DNA of 64,000 bases from Aestuariirhabdus sp049985285 (GTDB lineage Bacteria; Pseudomonadota; Gammaproteobacteria; Pseudomonadales; Aestuariirhabdaceae). The notes under the pieces were generated by a model that saw only the letters and a list, made by a program, of their open reading frames with translations, searched no databases and was not told the origin of the DNA. The stretch covers positions 62,001 through 126,000 of the forward strand of contig NZ_JBNIEU010000004.1 of assembly GCF_049985285.1 (NCBI RefSeq), written 5' to 3'. Each line of letters begins with the position of its first letter. Within the stretch, counting starts at the first letter, position 1. Below, in pieces: positions 42,400 through 51,453 of the stretch. Position numbers and translations under genes: made by a program.

Positions 42400-44052
42400 T
42401 CAAACCGGAAAGCCAAGCTCCTTGGCCGCAGACTCTGCCAGTTCCAGCACATCATCGCCTTCGTATTTACCGCTATTGAGTCCTTGCAGATAGAAATCAA
42501 GGCCGGTCAGTGCGTCTGCAAGGGTTTCCAGGTCCCCTTGGGAGGGCGCACCCGGCTTACCCAGCACCTTCTCTTTCAGGTAACGCTGGCATGCAGCAAC
42601 CGCGTTGGAAGCGCGCTCTTCATCAATAAAAAGGAGACCGCCTCGCAAACCATCGAGCGTCACGTCAATGTTGGCCAGATGCATCTGATCCCAGTCCGAC
42701 TCGGTATAGGCGGTGATCGAGCGTTTGAGCATCGCCAACCCAGCCTGAGCCTCGTCGATAACGACAATTCGAGCTTCGAATAACTGATTTGACGCCATAA
42801 TCGTCGCCTGATCAGTTTCAGCTGTTTTTAGATCATTGGAAGCACGAGGCTTTTCGAGACTAGCCACCATGGATTCTACATACAGGATAGCGTCGGCCAG
42901 AGTCAGTAGCTGCTGTTTATCCTCAACACTGCCCGCAGCGCTCCAGCAAGCCACCGCCTCTTGATTCGCTTGCAGAGCCTTGGCAGCAGACACCAGGCCC
43001 ACCATACCCAAGGTTTTAGGCAAGCGTCCCAGCAGCGTCGACATCTCTTCATAATCTACCGAGCTGCCACGCTCGACCAGGTCGAGCATGTCCTTGAGAC
43101 TGGAGAGCTCCTCTTTGAGCGCAGCAGACAAGGAGCGGAATACCTCGTTACCCGGACCCGCCATAATCGAGCGCTCTTCAGCCAGGCTGTGGTCGTTGAA
43201 AGGCAATGGTAACAGGTTATACTGCCGCCGAGCCTCGTTCGCCAACTCGCCCTGGGTATCTCCCAGCACCACCAGATACAGAAGTTCTTTGAACTGTGCC
43301 TTATCAATGCTGGCGGTACTGTCCCCATTCACCAGCATGCGTATCAGCCGGTCGATCCCACCAAATAGCATCTTGCGCTCTATGTAGGTGCCCATCTCGG
43401 CATCAACCATGGTTTCAAGCGCCGCAGACGCGGCCTGAAACAACTGCGCTCCCTTGCCAGGTTCCATCAAACCATAAAGACGCTGAATCGCTCTCTCCAT
43501 GAGCTTGAGGCTAGCAAGCGTGTTCTCCTCTCGGAACAGACCCAGCAAGCCCACCTGATACATCAGCCGTAGACGACGCCCCGTCTCCTCACTGGTGACC
43601 AGCAAGCCAATGTCATCTCCCTCGGGTAACGCAGCACGGATCGAGTAGAAAAAGCTCTCAGGCAGTATAGGGACGCGGCGCATACGACGTAACTCATTGA
43701 CCGTCGGCAGCAAAAGCTCCGGGATCTCCTCTTTGCTCTGCTGCAGGTACTCCAGATAACGGCTAAGAACAAATAGAGAGTTGCTCAATACGCCCAGGGC
43801 ATCATCACGATCGCGACCCGCGCTTTCGGGAATATCCGTTGCGAGTTCATACATCTCTTCGGCAAGCAGCTCGCCGGCGCTCATCTCAATCAGGCTTAAT
43901 GTACCGCGAACCTGCCTGATGCACTCCACACAGGCCTGCAGGTGTGCACCCTCATCGCGCTCTTCAATAAACTGCTCCAGACTGCTCTCAGCCTGGTGAA
44001 TGGTAGATTCCAGCTCTTCCCGAACCAGATTTAATGAACTAGCACCGGCCAT
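42400..44052 (-). CDS. fimL: FimL, type IV pilus/cAMP regulatory protein
   Basis: 550 residues. LVREELESTIHQAESSLEQFIEERDEGAHLQACVECIRQVRGTLSLIE (split over residues ~8-55) and the following ELLAEEMYELATDIP match FimL of Pseudomonas, a homologue of the N-terminal Hpt-like part of the ChpA kinase. The position corresponding to the phosphorylated His of an Hpt domain reads IRQVRG, without histidine, so it cannot take part in phosphotransfer there. It has no response-regulator or kinase domain. In Pseudomonas FimL works with the Pil-Chp system and FimV to tune CyaB-derived cAMP; no pil or chp genes are in the window. Confidence 0.85.
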   Translation of the reverse strand: MAGASSLNLVREELESTIHQAESSLEQFIEERDEGAHLQACVECIRQVRGTLSLIEMSAGELLAEEMYELATDIPESAGRDRDDALGVLSNSLFVLSRYLEYLQQSKEEIPELLLPTVNELRRMRRVPILPESFFYSIRAALPEGDDIGLLVTSEETGRRLRLMYQVGLLGLFREENTLASLKLMERAIQRLYGLMEPGKGAQLFQAASAALETMVDAEMGTYIERKMLFGGIDRLIRMLVNGDSTASIDKAQFKELLYLVVLGDTQGELANEARRQYNLLPLPFNDHSLAEERSIMAGPGNEVFRSLSAALKEELSSLKDMLDLVERGSSVDYEEMSTLLGRLPKTLGMVGLVSAAKALQANQEAVACWSAAGSVEDKQQLLTLADAILYVESMVASLEKPRASNDLKTAETDQATIMASNQLFEARIVVIDEAQAGLAMLKRSITAYTESDWDQMHLANIDVTLDGLRGGLLFIDEERASNAVAACQRYLKEKVLGKPGAPSQGDLETLADALTGLDFYLQGLNSGKYEGDDVLELAESAAKELGFPV

Positions 44053-44109
44053 TGGGCCCCCTCTTCATTATTAAGATCGCGCCCAAGCAGGGTCGCGTCA
44101 TTCCCGCAA

Positions 44110-44922
44110 TCAGTCTTCAAATACGGGACGGGATTTACTCATCCCTGCCATTACAGCCACCTTCAGGTCAGTAGCTTGCAGCATTGCGGCATTCCAGGTG
44201 GCAACATAGTTAAGTCCATCCTCAATAGAGTGGTCGCGACTGTAGCGCAACATCTCTTTCGTTCCCTGCACTGCAACGGGTGATTTTTCTGCTATCTGCT
44301 GTGCCACACCAAGAACCTTGTCCAGCATCTGCTCCGGGTCGGAAAAACACTCATTCACCAGCCCAATGCGCTGCGCTTCCTCTCCCTCAACGACTCGACC
44401 GGTATAAGCCAGTTCGCGCATGATACCATCACCGACAATACCGGGTAATCGCTGCAGTGTGCCCCAGTCAGCAGCTAGCCCCATATCAACCTCCTTGATG
44501 GAGAAGCGGGCATCCGCAACGCAGTAGCGCATATCGCAGGCCGCAATCAGGTCAATACCGCCGCCGTAACAGCAGCCGTGGATGGCCGCCAGCACCGGTT
44601 TCGGACACTCGTCAATCGTACTCATGAGCTGCTGACTATGGCGTATTACCTGCTTGAGCTTAAGTGCATTGCGCGCCACCTCTTTGCCCAACTTCGAGCC
44701 GATCTCCATCAGCATACCCAGATCGATGCCCGAACAGAAATGTGCCCCGTTACCGCTAATAACAACAGCTCGCACACTGGCTTCGCTGGCAACCCACTCG
44801 AACGCTTGCTGTAGCTCACTCCACATCAATTGATCGATCGCATTTGCCTTGTCGCTTCGATTCAATTTGATGTGGGCTACCTTGCCCTCGTGAGCCACTT
44901 CGACGGTCTTCAACTCCAACAT
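44110..44922 (-). CDS. crotonase family, delta3,5-delta2,4-dienoyl-CoA isomerase-like
   Basis: 270 residues. Oxyanion-hole blocks FCSGIDLGML (about 62) and HGCCYGGGIDLIAACDMRYC (about 115). The acidic residues expected for dienoyl-CoA isomerase (ECH1) are present: Asp in ACDMRY, and Glu and Asp in KEVDMGLAADWGTLQRLPG. The C-terminal SPVAVQGTKEMLRYSRDHSIEDGLNYVATWN also follows ECH1, not hydratase FadB. It would shift double bonds during oxidation of unsaturated fatty acids. Follows no obvious partner; 57 bp upstream of fimL in the same direction of transcription. Confidence 0.85.
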   Translation of the reverse strand: MLELKTVEVAHEGKVAHIKLNRSDKANAIDQLMWSELQQAFEWVASEASVRAVVISGNGAHFCSGIDLGMLMEIGSKLGKEVARNALKLKQVIRHSQQLMSTIDECPKPVLAAIHGCCYGGGIDLIAACDMRYCVADARFSIKEVDMGLAADWGTLQRLPGIVGDGIMRELAYTGRVVEGEEAQRIGLVNECFSDPEQMLDKVLGVAQQIAEKSPVAVQGTKEMLRYSRDHSIEDGLNYVATWNAAMLQATDLKVAVMAGMSKSRPVFED

Positions 44923-45271
44923 CCCTTCCTCCGTAACGGCGCATTCAATGTAATCGAATCACTATATCAATCCTAAAGCAAAATGCTAAGTAGTTCGTGC
45001 AACACGCTGTCCCTAAAACAGGAGCGTGATCACGCTTCTGGATGCGCAGCCAGCGTATTGGGCACCCTTGCCAGCCACAGGCATATGAGTACGTTGTTAA
45101 CCACAATTACGATCTGTCGCTTTTTCGACTTTGGCGATATAACAATTCAGCGTCAGCTGGGTATAATATGCGGCGATTTTCAGGAGCGCGTTCAATCTCC
45201 TAGTGCATAGAACGATAAACGGGGGTCATCAAAGGGCCCTGACAACTTGTATATCAAGGGAAAATTAGCAG
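44923..45271. promoter_or_regulatory. divergent regulatory region, isomerase/nhaB
   Basis: About 350 bp. It holds a perfect 14-bp palindrome AGCGTGATCACGCT (45023-45036) and a -10-like TATAAT (45162-45167) oriented towards nhaB, for which no good -35 at 16-18 bp is seen. No coding sequence is supported. Confidence 0.4.
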
Positions 45272-46777
45272 ATGAGTGGATCATTACGGGGAGCACTTGC
45301 CAGTAACTTCCTAGGCAACACCTCTGGTTGGTACAAATACACAATCATCGCATTTCTAGTCATAAATCCTATTCTGCTCTATCTGGCGGGTCCCACCGTG
45401 GCCGGATGGGTGTTAGTGCTGGAGTTCATTTTCACCCTTGCGATGGCTCTTAAGTGCTACCCACTGCAGCCCGGGGGCTTACTGGTGGCCGAGGCGCTAC
45501 TAATTGGTCTTAGTAGCCCTGAATCCCTTAAGCATGAAGTGTTCCAGAACTTCCCCGTTATCCTGCTGCTGATGTTCATGGTGGCCGGCATCTACTTTAT
45601 GCAGAACCTGCTGCTCTTTGCTTTCACCAAGATTTTGCTAGGCGTGCGCTCCAAGGTATTGCTTTCACTACTGTTTTCTATTCTTGCCGCCGTTCTGTCG
45701 GCTTTTCTCGACGCCCTCACGGTAACCGCCGTAGTTATCAGCGTCGGGGTCGGCTTCTACTCGGTCTACCATAAGGTCGCCTCAGGCAAAAAGTTACAGA
45801 ACGCTGACCACAACCACCTACAGGACGATATGGTGGTCGAATTTCACCGCAGCGATCTCGAACAGTTTCGAGCATTTCTGCGCAGCTTACTGATGCACGC
45901 TGCGGTAGGAACCGCCCTGGGTGGTGTCTGCACCCTGGTAGGTGAGCCACAAAACCTGCTCATCGCGGAAAAAATGGGTTGGGATTTTGTCGAATTTTTC
46001 GTGCGCATGGCGCCGGTCACCATGCCCGTATTGGTATGCGGCCTTTTAACGGTCATCGCGCTGGAACTGACCGGCTGGTTTGGCTACGGCGCCACGCTAC
46101 CCGAGAAGGTTCGCACGGTGCTCGAAGAATACGATGAGATAGAATCCCAAAAACGCACTGACAGGGACAAGGCCGCATTAATGGTGCAGGCTTTGGTGGG
46201 CATCGTTCTGGTTTTGGGGCTTGCCTTCCATGTCGCCGAAGTCGGCTTGATTGGTTTGCTGGTCATCGTCTTGATCACCTCCTTTAACGGCATTATCGAA
46301 GAACACCAGATCGGTAAAGCCTTCGAAGAAGCCCTCCCCTTTACTGCATTACTGGTGGTTTTCTTCGGCATCGTGGCGGTGATTCACGACCAACACCTGT
46401 TTACCCCGATCATCACCGCCGTACTGGCGATGGACATAGCGATTCAGCCCAGCATGTTCTTTATCGCTAATGGGGTGCTATCGATGATCAGCGACAACGT
46501 ATTTGTGGCGACGGTCTACATCAACGAGGTCAAGGAGGCTTTTGACAACGGCATTATCGACCGCGCCCATTTCGATACCCTGGCCATCGCTATCAACACC
46601 GGCACCAACCTGCCGAGTGTTGCGACCCCTAACGGCCAGGCCGCCTTCCTGTTCCTACTCACGTCGGCGGTTGCCCCACTGATTCGCCTCTCCTATGGCC
46701 GCATGGTTGTAATGGCTCTACCGTACACCTTGGTGATGGGCGGCGTTGGGCTGCTTGCGGTCCGCTTCCTGATTTAA
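45272..46777 (+). CDS. nhaB: Na+/H+ antiporter NhaB
   Basis: 501 residues, the usual NhaB length, with about twelve helices. FLGNTSGWYKYTIIAFLVINP at the N-terminus, FLDALTVTAVVISVGVGFY (about 148), and GTNLPSVATPNGQAAFLFLLTSA (about 448) are family blocks, the last carrying residues of the ion pathway. It expels Na+ in exchange for protons across the inner membrane, supporting pH and salt tolerance, consistent with a marine habitat. Own terminator downstream. Confidence 0.96.
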   Translation: MSGSLRGALASNFLGNTSGWYKYTIIAFLVINPILLYLAGPTVAGWVLVLEFIFTLAMALKCYPLQPGGLLVAEALLIGLSSPESLKHEVFQNFPVILLLMFMVAGIYFMQNLLLFAFTKILLGVRSKVLLSLLFSILAAVLSAFLDALTVTAVVISVGVGFYSVYHKVASGKKLQNADHNHLQDDMVVEFHRSDLEQFRAFLRSLLMHAAVGTALGGVCTLVGEPQNLLIAEKMGWDFVEFFVRMAPVTMPVLVCGLLTVIALELTGWFGYGATLPEKVRTVLEEYDEIESQKRTDRDKAALMVQALVGIVLVLGLAFHVAEVGLIGLLVIVLITSFNGIIEEHQIGKAFEEALPFTALLVVFFGIVAVIHDQHLFTPIITAVLAMDIAIQPSMFFIANGVLSMISDNVFVATVYINEVKEAFDNGIIDRAHFDTLAIAINTGTNLPSVATPNGQAAFLFLLTSAVAPLIRLSYGRMVVMALPYTLVMGGVGLLAVRFLI

Positions 46778-46792
46778 CGCTTCAGAGTCATG

Positions 46793-46831
46793 AAAAAGGC
46801 GAAAACCCCGTAAGGTTTTCGCCCTTTTTTT
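46793..46831. terminator. nhaB terminator (bidirectional)
   Basis: GGCGAAAACC (46798-46807), loop CCGTAA, GGTTTTCGCC (46814-46823), then a seven-T run; flanking A's (46793-46797) allow reverse use for dnaQ. Confidence 0.93.
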
Positions 46832-46943
46832 GCTGTTGCACGGCTTGGGGCTCTGTGGGCAAAACCACCCTATTCTCTGCGGGTTATAGATCCAACCTAA
46901 ACCAAAAGGCTGTTTGTTCGCAGGCTCTTTTCCGCTGGCATCA

Positions 46944-47648
46944 CTATTGCTCTCGCCACAGACAGCGGCCCTTGGCTGCAATCTCATCCAGCTTCGCTTC
47001 ATGAGCCTTAAGCTCGGATTCGCTAGCCCGAACGAGGGGCAAAGGGAGTCGGTCCTGAGGCAAGCGACGAATGATCGATGCCGCCTCGGCGGCGGCTTCC
47101 TGGTCTGCGCCCCCTAACGACAACGAGGTCTGGCCACCCGTCATTATCAGGTAGAGGTCGGCCAGAATCTCCGCATCCAACAGCGCGCCGTGCAACTCAC
47201 GCGACGAATTATCCACACCATAACGCTTACAGAGGGCGTCGAGATTATTCTTCTGCCCCGGGTGACGACCCCGCGCCATGACCAGGGTATCCACCACCCC
47301 GCAGATCGATTCAACCAGGGGTAAACTGGCGTCGAGCATGCGGAATTCATGGTTAATAAACCCGATATCGAAGGGTGCATTGTGAATCACCAGTTCGGCA
47401 CCACGGATAAACTCGATGAAGTCTGGGCACACTTCCGCAAAACGGGGCTTATCTGCCAGAAACTCATTGGTGATACCGTGTACCGCCATCGCCCCCTGAT
47501 CAACTTCACGCTCGGGGTTGATATAAACATGATAATGCCGCCCGGTATGTTTACGCCCCACCATTTCAACGCAGCCGATTTCGATAATACGGTGCCCTTG
47601 GCGGGGCTCCAGACCGGTTGTTTCTGTATCCAGTATCACTTGACGCAT
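46944..47648 (-). CDS. dnaQ: DNA polymerase III epsilon subunit (proofreading exonuclease)
   Basis: 234 residues, ATG with GGGAG 8 bases upstream. The three DEDDh exonuclease motifs are intact: DTETTG (residues 7-12), HNAPFDIGFINHEF (about 89) and HGALLDAEILADLY (about 155). The C-terminal part contains the Gln/Ser-rich linker and the segment that binds the alpha subunit. It removes mispaired 3' ends during replication. It starts 3 bp after the rnhA stop; the rnhA-dnaQ pair is widely conserved, here in the same direction as one unit. Confidence 0.96.
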   Translation of the reverse strand: MRQVILDTETTGLEPRQGHRIIEIGCVEMVGRKHTGRHYHVYINPEREVDQGAMAVHGITNEFLADKPRFAEVCPDFIEFIRGAELVIHNAPFDIGFINHEFRMLDASLPLVESICGVVDTLVMARGRHPGQKNNLDALCKRYGVDNSSRELHGALLDAEILADLYLIMTGGQTSLSLGGADQEAAAEAASIIRRLPQDRLPLPLVRASESELKAHEAKLDEIAAKGRCLWREQ

Positions 47649-47651
47649 CGG

Positions 47652-48098
47652 TTAAGCTCCCAGCACCTTTTCAACACCTGCGTTAGCCAGCTCATCGGCC
47701 AACTCGTTCCCAGGATGGCCGCTATGGCCCTTCACCCAACACCACTCAATGCTATGAGGCTTAACCACCTCATCAAGCAGCATCCATAAGTCTGCATTTT
47801 TGACCGGCTGCCTGGCGGCAGTTTTCCACCCCCGCTTTTTCCAATTATGCATCCACTCGGTAACCCCCTTACGAAGATACTGCGAGTCGGTTGTTATGCG
47901 AATTTGACAGGGTCGGGTCAAAGCCTGCAGGGCTTTAATCGCCGCCAACAACTCCATACGGTTATTGGTGGTATTAAGTTCACCGCCAAACAGTGTCTTT
48001 TGCTTCTCGCCGTATCTCAATAGGGCACCCCAACCACCCGGCCCGGGATTCCCCTTGCAGGCCCCATCCGTAAATATCTCAATTACCTGCTCGCCCAA
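47652..48098 (-). CDS. rnhA: ribonuclease HI
   Basis: 148 residues starting at a TTG with AGGAG 7 bases upstream; no ATG fits the family N-terminus. Catalytic residues are present: Asp in FTDGACKGNPGPGGWGA, Glu in NNRMELLAAI, Asp in TTDSQYLRKGV, and the final His/Asp pair in VKGHSGHPGNELADELA. It degrades RNA in RNA:DNA hybrids. The TTG directly abuts the methyltransferase stop (TAG), so translation is probably coupled. Confidence 0.96.
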   Translation of the reverse strand: MGEQVIEIFTDGACKGNPGPGGWGALLRYGEKQKTLFGGELNTTNNRMELLAAIKALQALTRPCQIRITTDSQYLRKGVTEWMHNWKKRGWKTAARQPVKNADLWMLLDEVVKPHSIEWCWVKGHSGHPGNELADELANAGVEKVLGA

Positions 48099-48875
48099 CT
48101 AGCTTCTCCTACTATTTCGCTCAACCACAGCCCCTGAAACCAGACGTTTGCGCGGTACGCGCCATCGCGGGCGCACAGGGGTTACTACTCGCTCATCCCG
48201 GGTCGCCTGTATCAGGTAGAACCCTCCCAACGGGAGCTTCCAGCGCCCAGCCAGCTGGGTAACGCGCTGCTCGATACGTTGCAGTGAGGGTTTACCGGTC
48301 AGCGGAAAAAAAGCGCCATAGCATACCTCATCCACGGAATATCCCAATAGCTGTAGCCAATCCTGTATACGATGGCTGGATAAGTAACGCCCTGCCGAAA
48401 GCGGCTGGCGACTGCGTGGAAAACACCGATTAAGGAGATTAATGCCACTGAACGGATTAAAGCCTAAAATCATCACCTTGCCGCCAGGAATCACACATCG
48501 TGACGCTTCGCGCAGCAGCTGTTGGGGCTGCAAACAAAAGTCGAGCGCGTGATGAACAATGACTGCGTCCAGGGAACGGTCGGCAACCGCCCAGTCGTTA
48601 TAGTCACAACGAATCTGCCGCTGACCACAGCGGGCGCTGGCAGTAGGACAGATGGTGAATCGGTGACCGATGCGACAACTCGCAAGCAGCTGGCTCGCAT
48701 CCGCGATGCCAATATGGGCGCAATGATAGCCAAAGACAAAGGAGAGGCGCTCATCAAGCATTATCCGCTGCTGCTCCAGAAGCTCGCGCCCCTGATCACT
48801 ATCGAACCAGTGCTGCAACGAGGGCAGCAACCTATCCAGATCAAGTCGTTCCTGCTTGCGCAACCAAAGCCCCAT
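48099..48875 (-). CDS. class I SAM-dependent methyltransferase
   Basis: 258 residues from the ATG at 48875; the frame runs to a GTG at 48929 over AT-rich, promoter-like DNA. The central region has DYNDWAVADRSLDAVIVHHALDF (motif III-like), LREASRCVIPGGKVMILGFNPFS (post-motif) and a C-terminal LGGFYLIQATRDE block. The usual glycine-rich motif I is poorly conserved (GYHCAHIGIADASQLL). This protein occurs between gloB and rnhA in many gammaproteobacteria and is annotated only as a methyltransferase. Substrate unknown. Confidence 0.85.
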   Translation of the reverse strand: MGLWLRKQERLDLDRLLPSLQHWFDSDQGRELLEQQRIMLDERLSFVFGYHCAHIGIADASQLLASCRIGHRFTICPTASARCGQRQIRCDYNDWAVADRSLDAVIVHHALDFCLQPQQLLREASRCVIPGGKVMILGFNPFSGINLLNRCFPRSRQPLSAGRYLSSHRIQDWLQLLGYSVDEVCYGAFFPLTGKPSLQRIEQRVTQLAGRWKLPLGGFYLIQATRDERVVTPVRPRWRVPRKRLVSGAVVERNSRRS

Positions 48876-48964
48876 GTTATGACGATTCCAAATACGATAG
48901 GCTGTATCATAGCACCCGATCCTCACCACCTAAATGATTCCCCCACTTAAAGGAGAGCTCCAGC

Positions 48965-49741
48965 ATGCTGAGCCTTACAGCGGTTCCCGCCTTTAACGAC
49001 AACTACATCTGGGTCCTTAGCAAGGATGGCTGTGGCTGGGTGGTAGATCCGGGCGATGCGGCCCCGGTACTCAACTATCTGGAAAACAACAACCTCACTC
49101 TTGAAGGGGTTTTGGTAACCCACCATCACCCCGACCATACCGGTGGCATTGCAAGGCTGCTTTCCCAATACCCCGAACTGGAAGTTGTCGGCCCAAACAA
49201 CCCCCGCATTGGATCGGTGTCCCGTAAAGTCTCTGAGGGGGATACCCTGGAGCTGCTCGGATGCGCCTTTAAGGTGATTGCGACACCCGGCCATACCCTG
49301 GATCATCTGTGCTACTTCAGCATTCCCAATGGTGACACGCCTCTGCTTTTTTGCGGTGACACCCTGTTTGCAGGCGGTTGCGGACGCCTGTTCGAAGGCA
49401 CCGCCGCGCAGATGCACCATTCACTGCAAAAACTCGCCCAACTACCTGTCGATACGCGAGTTTGCGCGGCCCACGAATATACGCTGGCCAATTTGGCGTT
49501 TGCAATAGCGGTCGAACCCGACAACAGCGAACTCCAACAGCGGCTGCAGCGCTGCCAGCAGCAGCGGCAAAACAACCTCCCTACGCTGCCCTCCAGCCTG
49601 CAAGAGGAGCTGGACAGCAACCCTTTTTTGCGAATAGGGGAGCCGACGATTGTCGATGCCGCCTGCGCGCAAGAACAGCACCCGGTGAGCGGCGAAGAGA
49701 CTATATTCGCCGCCATTCGCAGCTGGAAAGATCGCTTCTAG
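48965..49741 (+). CDS. gloB: hydroxyacylglutathione hydrolase (glyoxalase II)
   Basis: 258 residues, AAGGAG upstream of the ATG at a spacing of 10. Metallo-beta-lactamase fold: THHHPDHTGG (residues ~52-61) binds the dinuclear metal centre, with TPGHTLDH (about 110), CGDTLFAGGCGRLFEG (about 130) and AAHEYTLANL (about 168) completing it. The C-terminal helical half binds glutathione. It hydrolyses S-lactoylglutathione to lactate. Divergent from the methyltransferase, 89 bp away. Confidence 0.96.
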   Translation: MLSLTAVPAFNDNYIWVLSKDGCGWVVDPGDAAPVLNYLENNNLTLEGVLVTHHHPDHTGGIARLLSQYPELEVVGPNNPRIGSVSRKVSEGDTLELLGCAFKVIATPGHTLDHLCYFSIPNGDTPLLFCGDTLFAGGCGRLFEGTAAQMHHSLQKLAQLPVDTRVCAAHEYTLANLAFAIAVEPDNSELQQRLQRCQQQRQNNLPTLPSSLQEELDSNPFLRIGEPTIVDAACAQEQHPVSGEETIFAAIRSWKDRF

Positions 49742-49807
49742 GGCGTCGCGGGCAATGATGGTACACTTGCCCGCTTTCATAACGCTATAAGAGCTGCTTT
49801 TCGCCCT

Positions 49808-51433
49808 ATGACGACCCGCCTCACCCTACTACCATTTGGCCTAGCCTTGGCATCCAGCCTTCTGCTGGGTTGCCAGCAGTACGTCGTCTCGCCGCCCGCC
49901 AGCGAACCTGCAGAACTGTCAACCGCCCCACAAACCCCACTGGATAGTGACGAGTTCTCCTTCACCGTAACGGGTGCAGAAACGATTGACCCCATGCAAG
50001 CCGCAGACATCGAGCCCCAACCTGTCGAAGCTCCTGTCATCGACCTGTGGCAACGCACGCGGGATGGGTTTCAGCTGAACCTTGATCAGGACAACCCTCG
50101 CATCAAAGCCCAGTTGCGCTGGTATGCCACCCACCAGGCGTACCTGGACCGTGTTGCCGCTCGTGCCAGCCGCTATATGTTTTATATCGTTGAAGAGCTG
50201 GAAAAGCGCGACATGCCAGCAGAGCTTGCCCTCTTGCCCGTAGTCGAGAGTGCGTTTGACCCCTTCGCATACTCTCATGGTCGCGCCTCCGGGATCTGGC
50301 AGTTTATCCCCTCTACTGGACGCCATTTTGGCCTTAAACAAAACTGGTGGTACGACGGACGCAGGGATATTGTGGCATCAACCGACGCCGCCCTTACCTA
50401 TTTACAACAGCTTCACAAGCGGTTTGGAGACTGGGAACTCGCCCTTGCGGCGTACAACTCGGGTGGCGGCACGGTGGCCAAAGCGGTGCGCCGCAACCGA
50501 TCTGCAGGCAAGGCAGTGGACTTCTGGTCGCTCAAGCTGCCGCGGGAAACTCGTGCTTACGTCCCCAAACTCATCGCCCTTAGCCAGTTGATCAAGGATC
50601 CAGCCCAATATCAGGTCAACCTGACTCCCATTGCCAATCAACCCTACTTCGACATTGTAACCATCGATGGCCAGATAGACCTGGCGCAGGCAGCCCGCAT
50701 GGCCCAACTGGAGATGAAAGAACTCTATCAGCTCAACCCTGCCTTCAACCAATGGGCTACGGATCCCGAGGGGCCCCATAGGCTCCTGATTCCTGTCGAC
50801 CAGTCCGCCGCCTTCGCCGAACAGCTCGCACAAATCGCACCGGAGCACCGGGTACAGTGGAAGCGCTATAAGGTAGCCGATGGCGATTCATTGATTCGCA
50901 TCGCCGGAAAACACAACACCACGGTGGCACTGATAAAAGAGGTTAACCAGGTGCGCGGCTCAATGATTCGTGCAGGGCAAACCCTGTTGATTCCACAACC
51001 CTCAGCCAATATGAAAACCTATAGCCTGAGCGCTCACCAACGGACACTAAGCCGCCAACAACGGGCCGTTAGCGGTAAACAAAAATCCACCTATACTGTT
51101 CAGTCCGGTGACAGCTTCTGGACTATTTCACGCCGTCACAAAGTATCAGTGCGCGAGCTGGCGAGCTGGAACAATATGGCGCCAGGAGACCCCCTGAAAG
51201 TTGGCAAAACACTGGTCATTTGGGGGTCAAAATCGACCTCAGCCCAAAGCAGCAACCCAGGAGTCATTCGCAAAGTCTCCTACCGGGTGCGCAATGGTGA
51301 CTCCCTGTCCACCATTGCAAGCCGCTTTCGTGTAGGTGTCAGCCAGATTAAACGCTGGAACACCCTCGATGCAAAATACCTGCAGCCCGGGCAGAGGTTA
51401 ACGCTGTATGTCGACGTCACCAAAAGGAACTAG
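49808..51433 (+). CDS. mltD: membrane-bound lytic murein transglycosylase D
   Basis: 541 residues. Lipoprotein signal with lipobox LLLGC (Cys22). The SLT domain lies at about 110-260: catalytic Glu in LLPVVESAFDPFAYS, then ASGIWQFIPSTGRHFGL and ALAAYNSGGGTVAKAV. Three LysM repeats follow (about 355-400, 425-470 and 490-535; each with YxVxxGDS). It cleaves glycan strands of peptidoglycan from the outer membrane inner face. gloB-mltD adjacency is common in gammaproteobacteria. Confidence 0.95.
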   Translation: MTTRLTLLPFGLALASSLLLGCQQYVVSPPASEPAELSTAPQTPLDSDEFSFTVTGAETIDPMQAADIEPQPVEAPVIDLWQRTRDGFQLNLDQDNPRIKAQLRWYATHQAYLDRVAARASRYMFYIVEELEKRDMPAELALLPVVESAFDPFAYSHGRASGIWQFIPSTGRHFGLKQNWWYDGRRDIVASTDAALTYLQQLHKRFGDWELALAAYNSGGGTVAKAVRRNRSAGKAVDFWSLKLPRETRAYVPKLIALSQLIKDPAQYQVNLTPIANQPYFDIVTIDGQIDLAQAARMAQLEMKELYQLNPAFNQWATDPEGPHRLLIPVDQSAAFAEQLAQIAPEHRVQWKRYKVADGDSLIRIAGKHNTTVALIKEVNQVRGSMIRAGQTLLIPQPSANMKTYSLSAHQRTLSRQQRAVSGKQKSTYTVQSGDSFWTISRRHKVSVRELASWNNMAPGDPLKVGKTLVIWGSKSTSAQSSNPGVIRKVSYRVRNGDSLSTIASRFRVGVSQIKRWNTLDAKYLQPGQRLTLYVDVTKRN

Positions 51434-51453
51434 CAGCCAGGCAGGTACAACGA

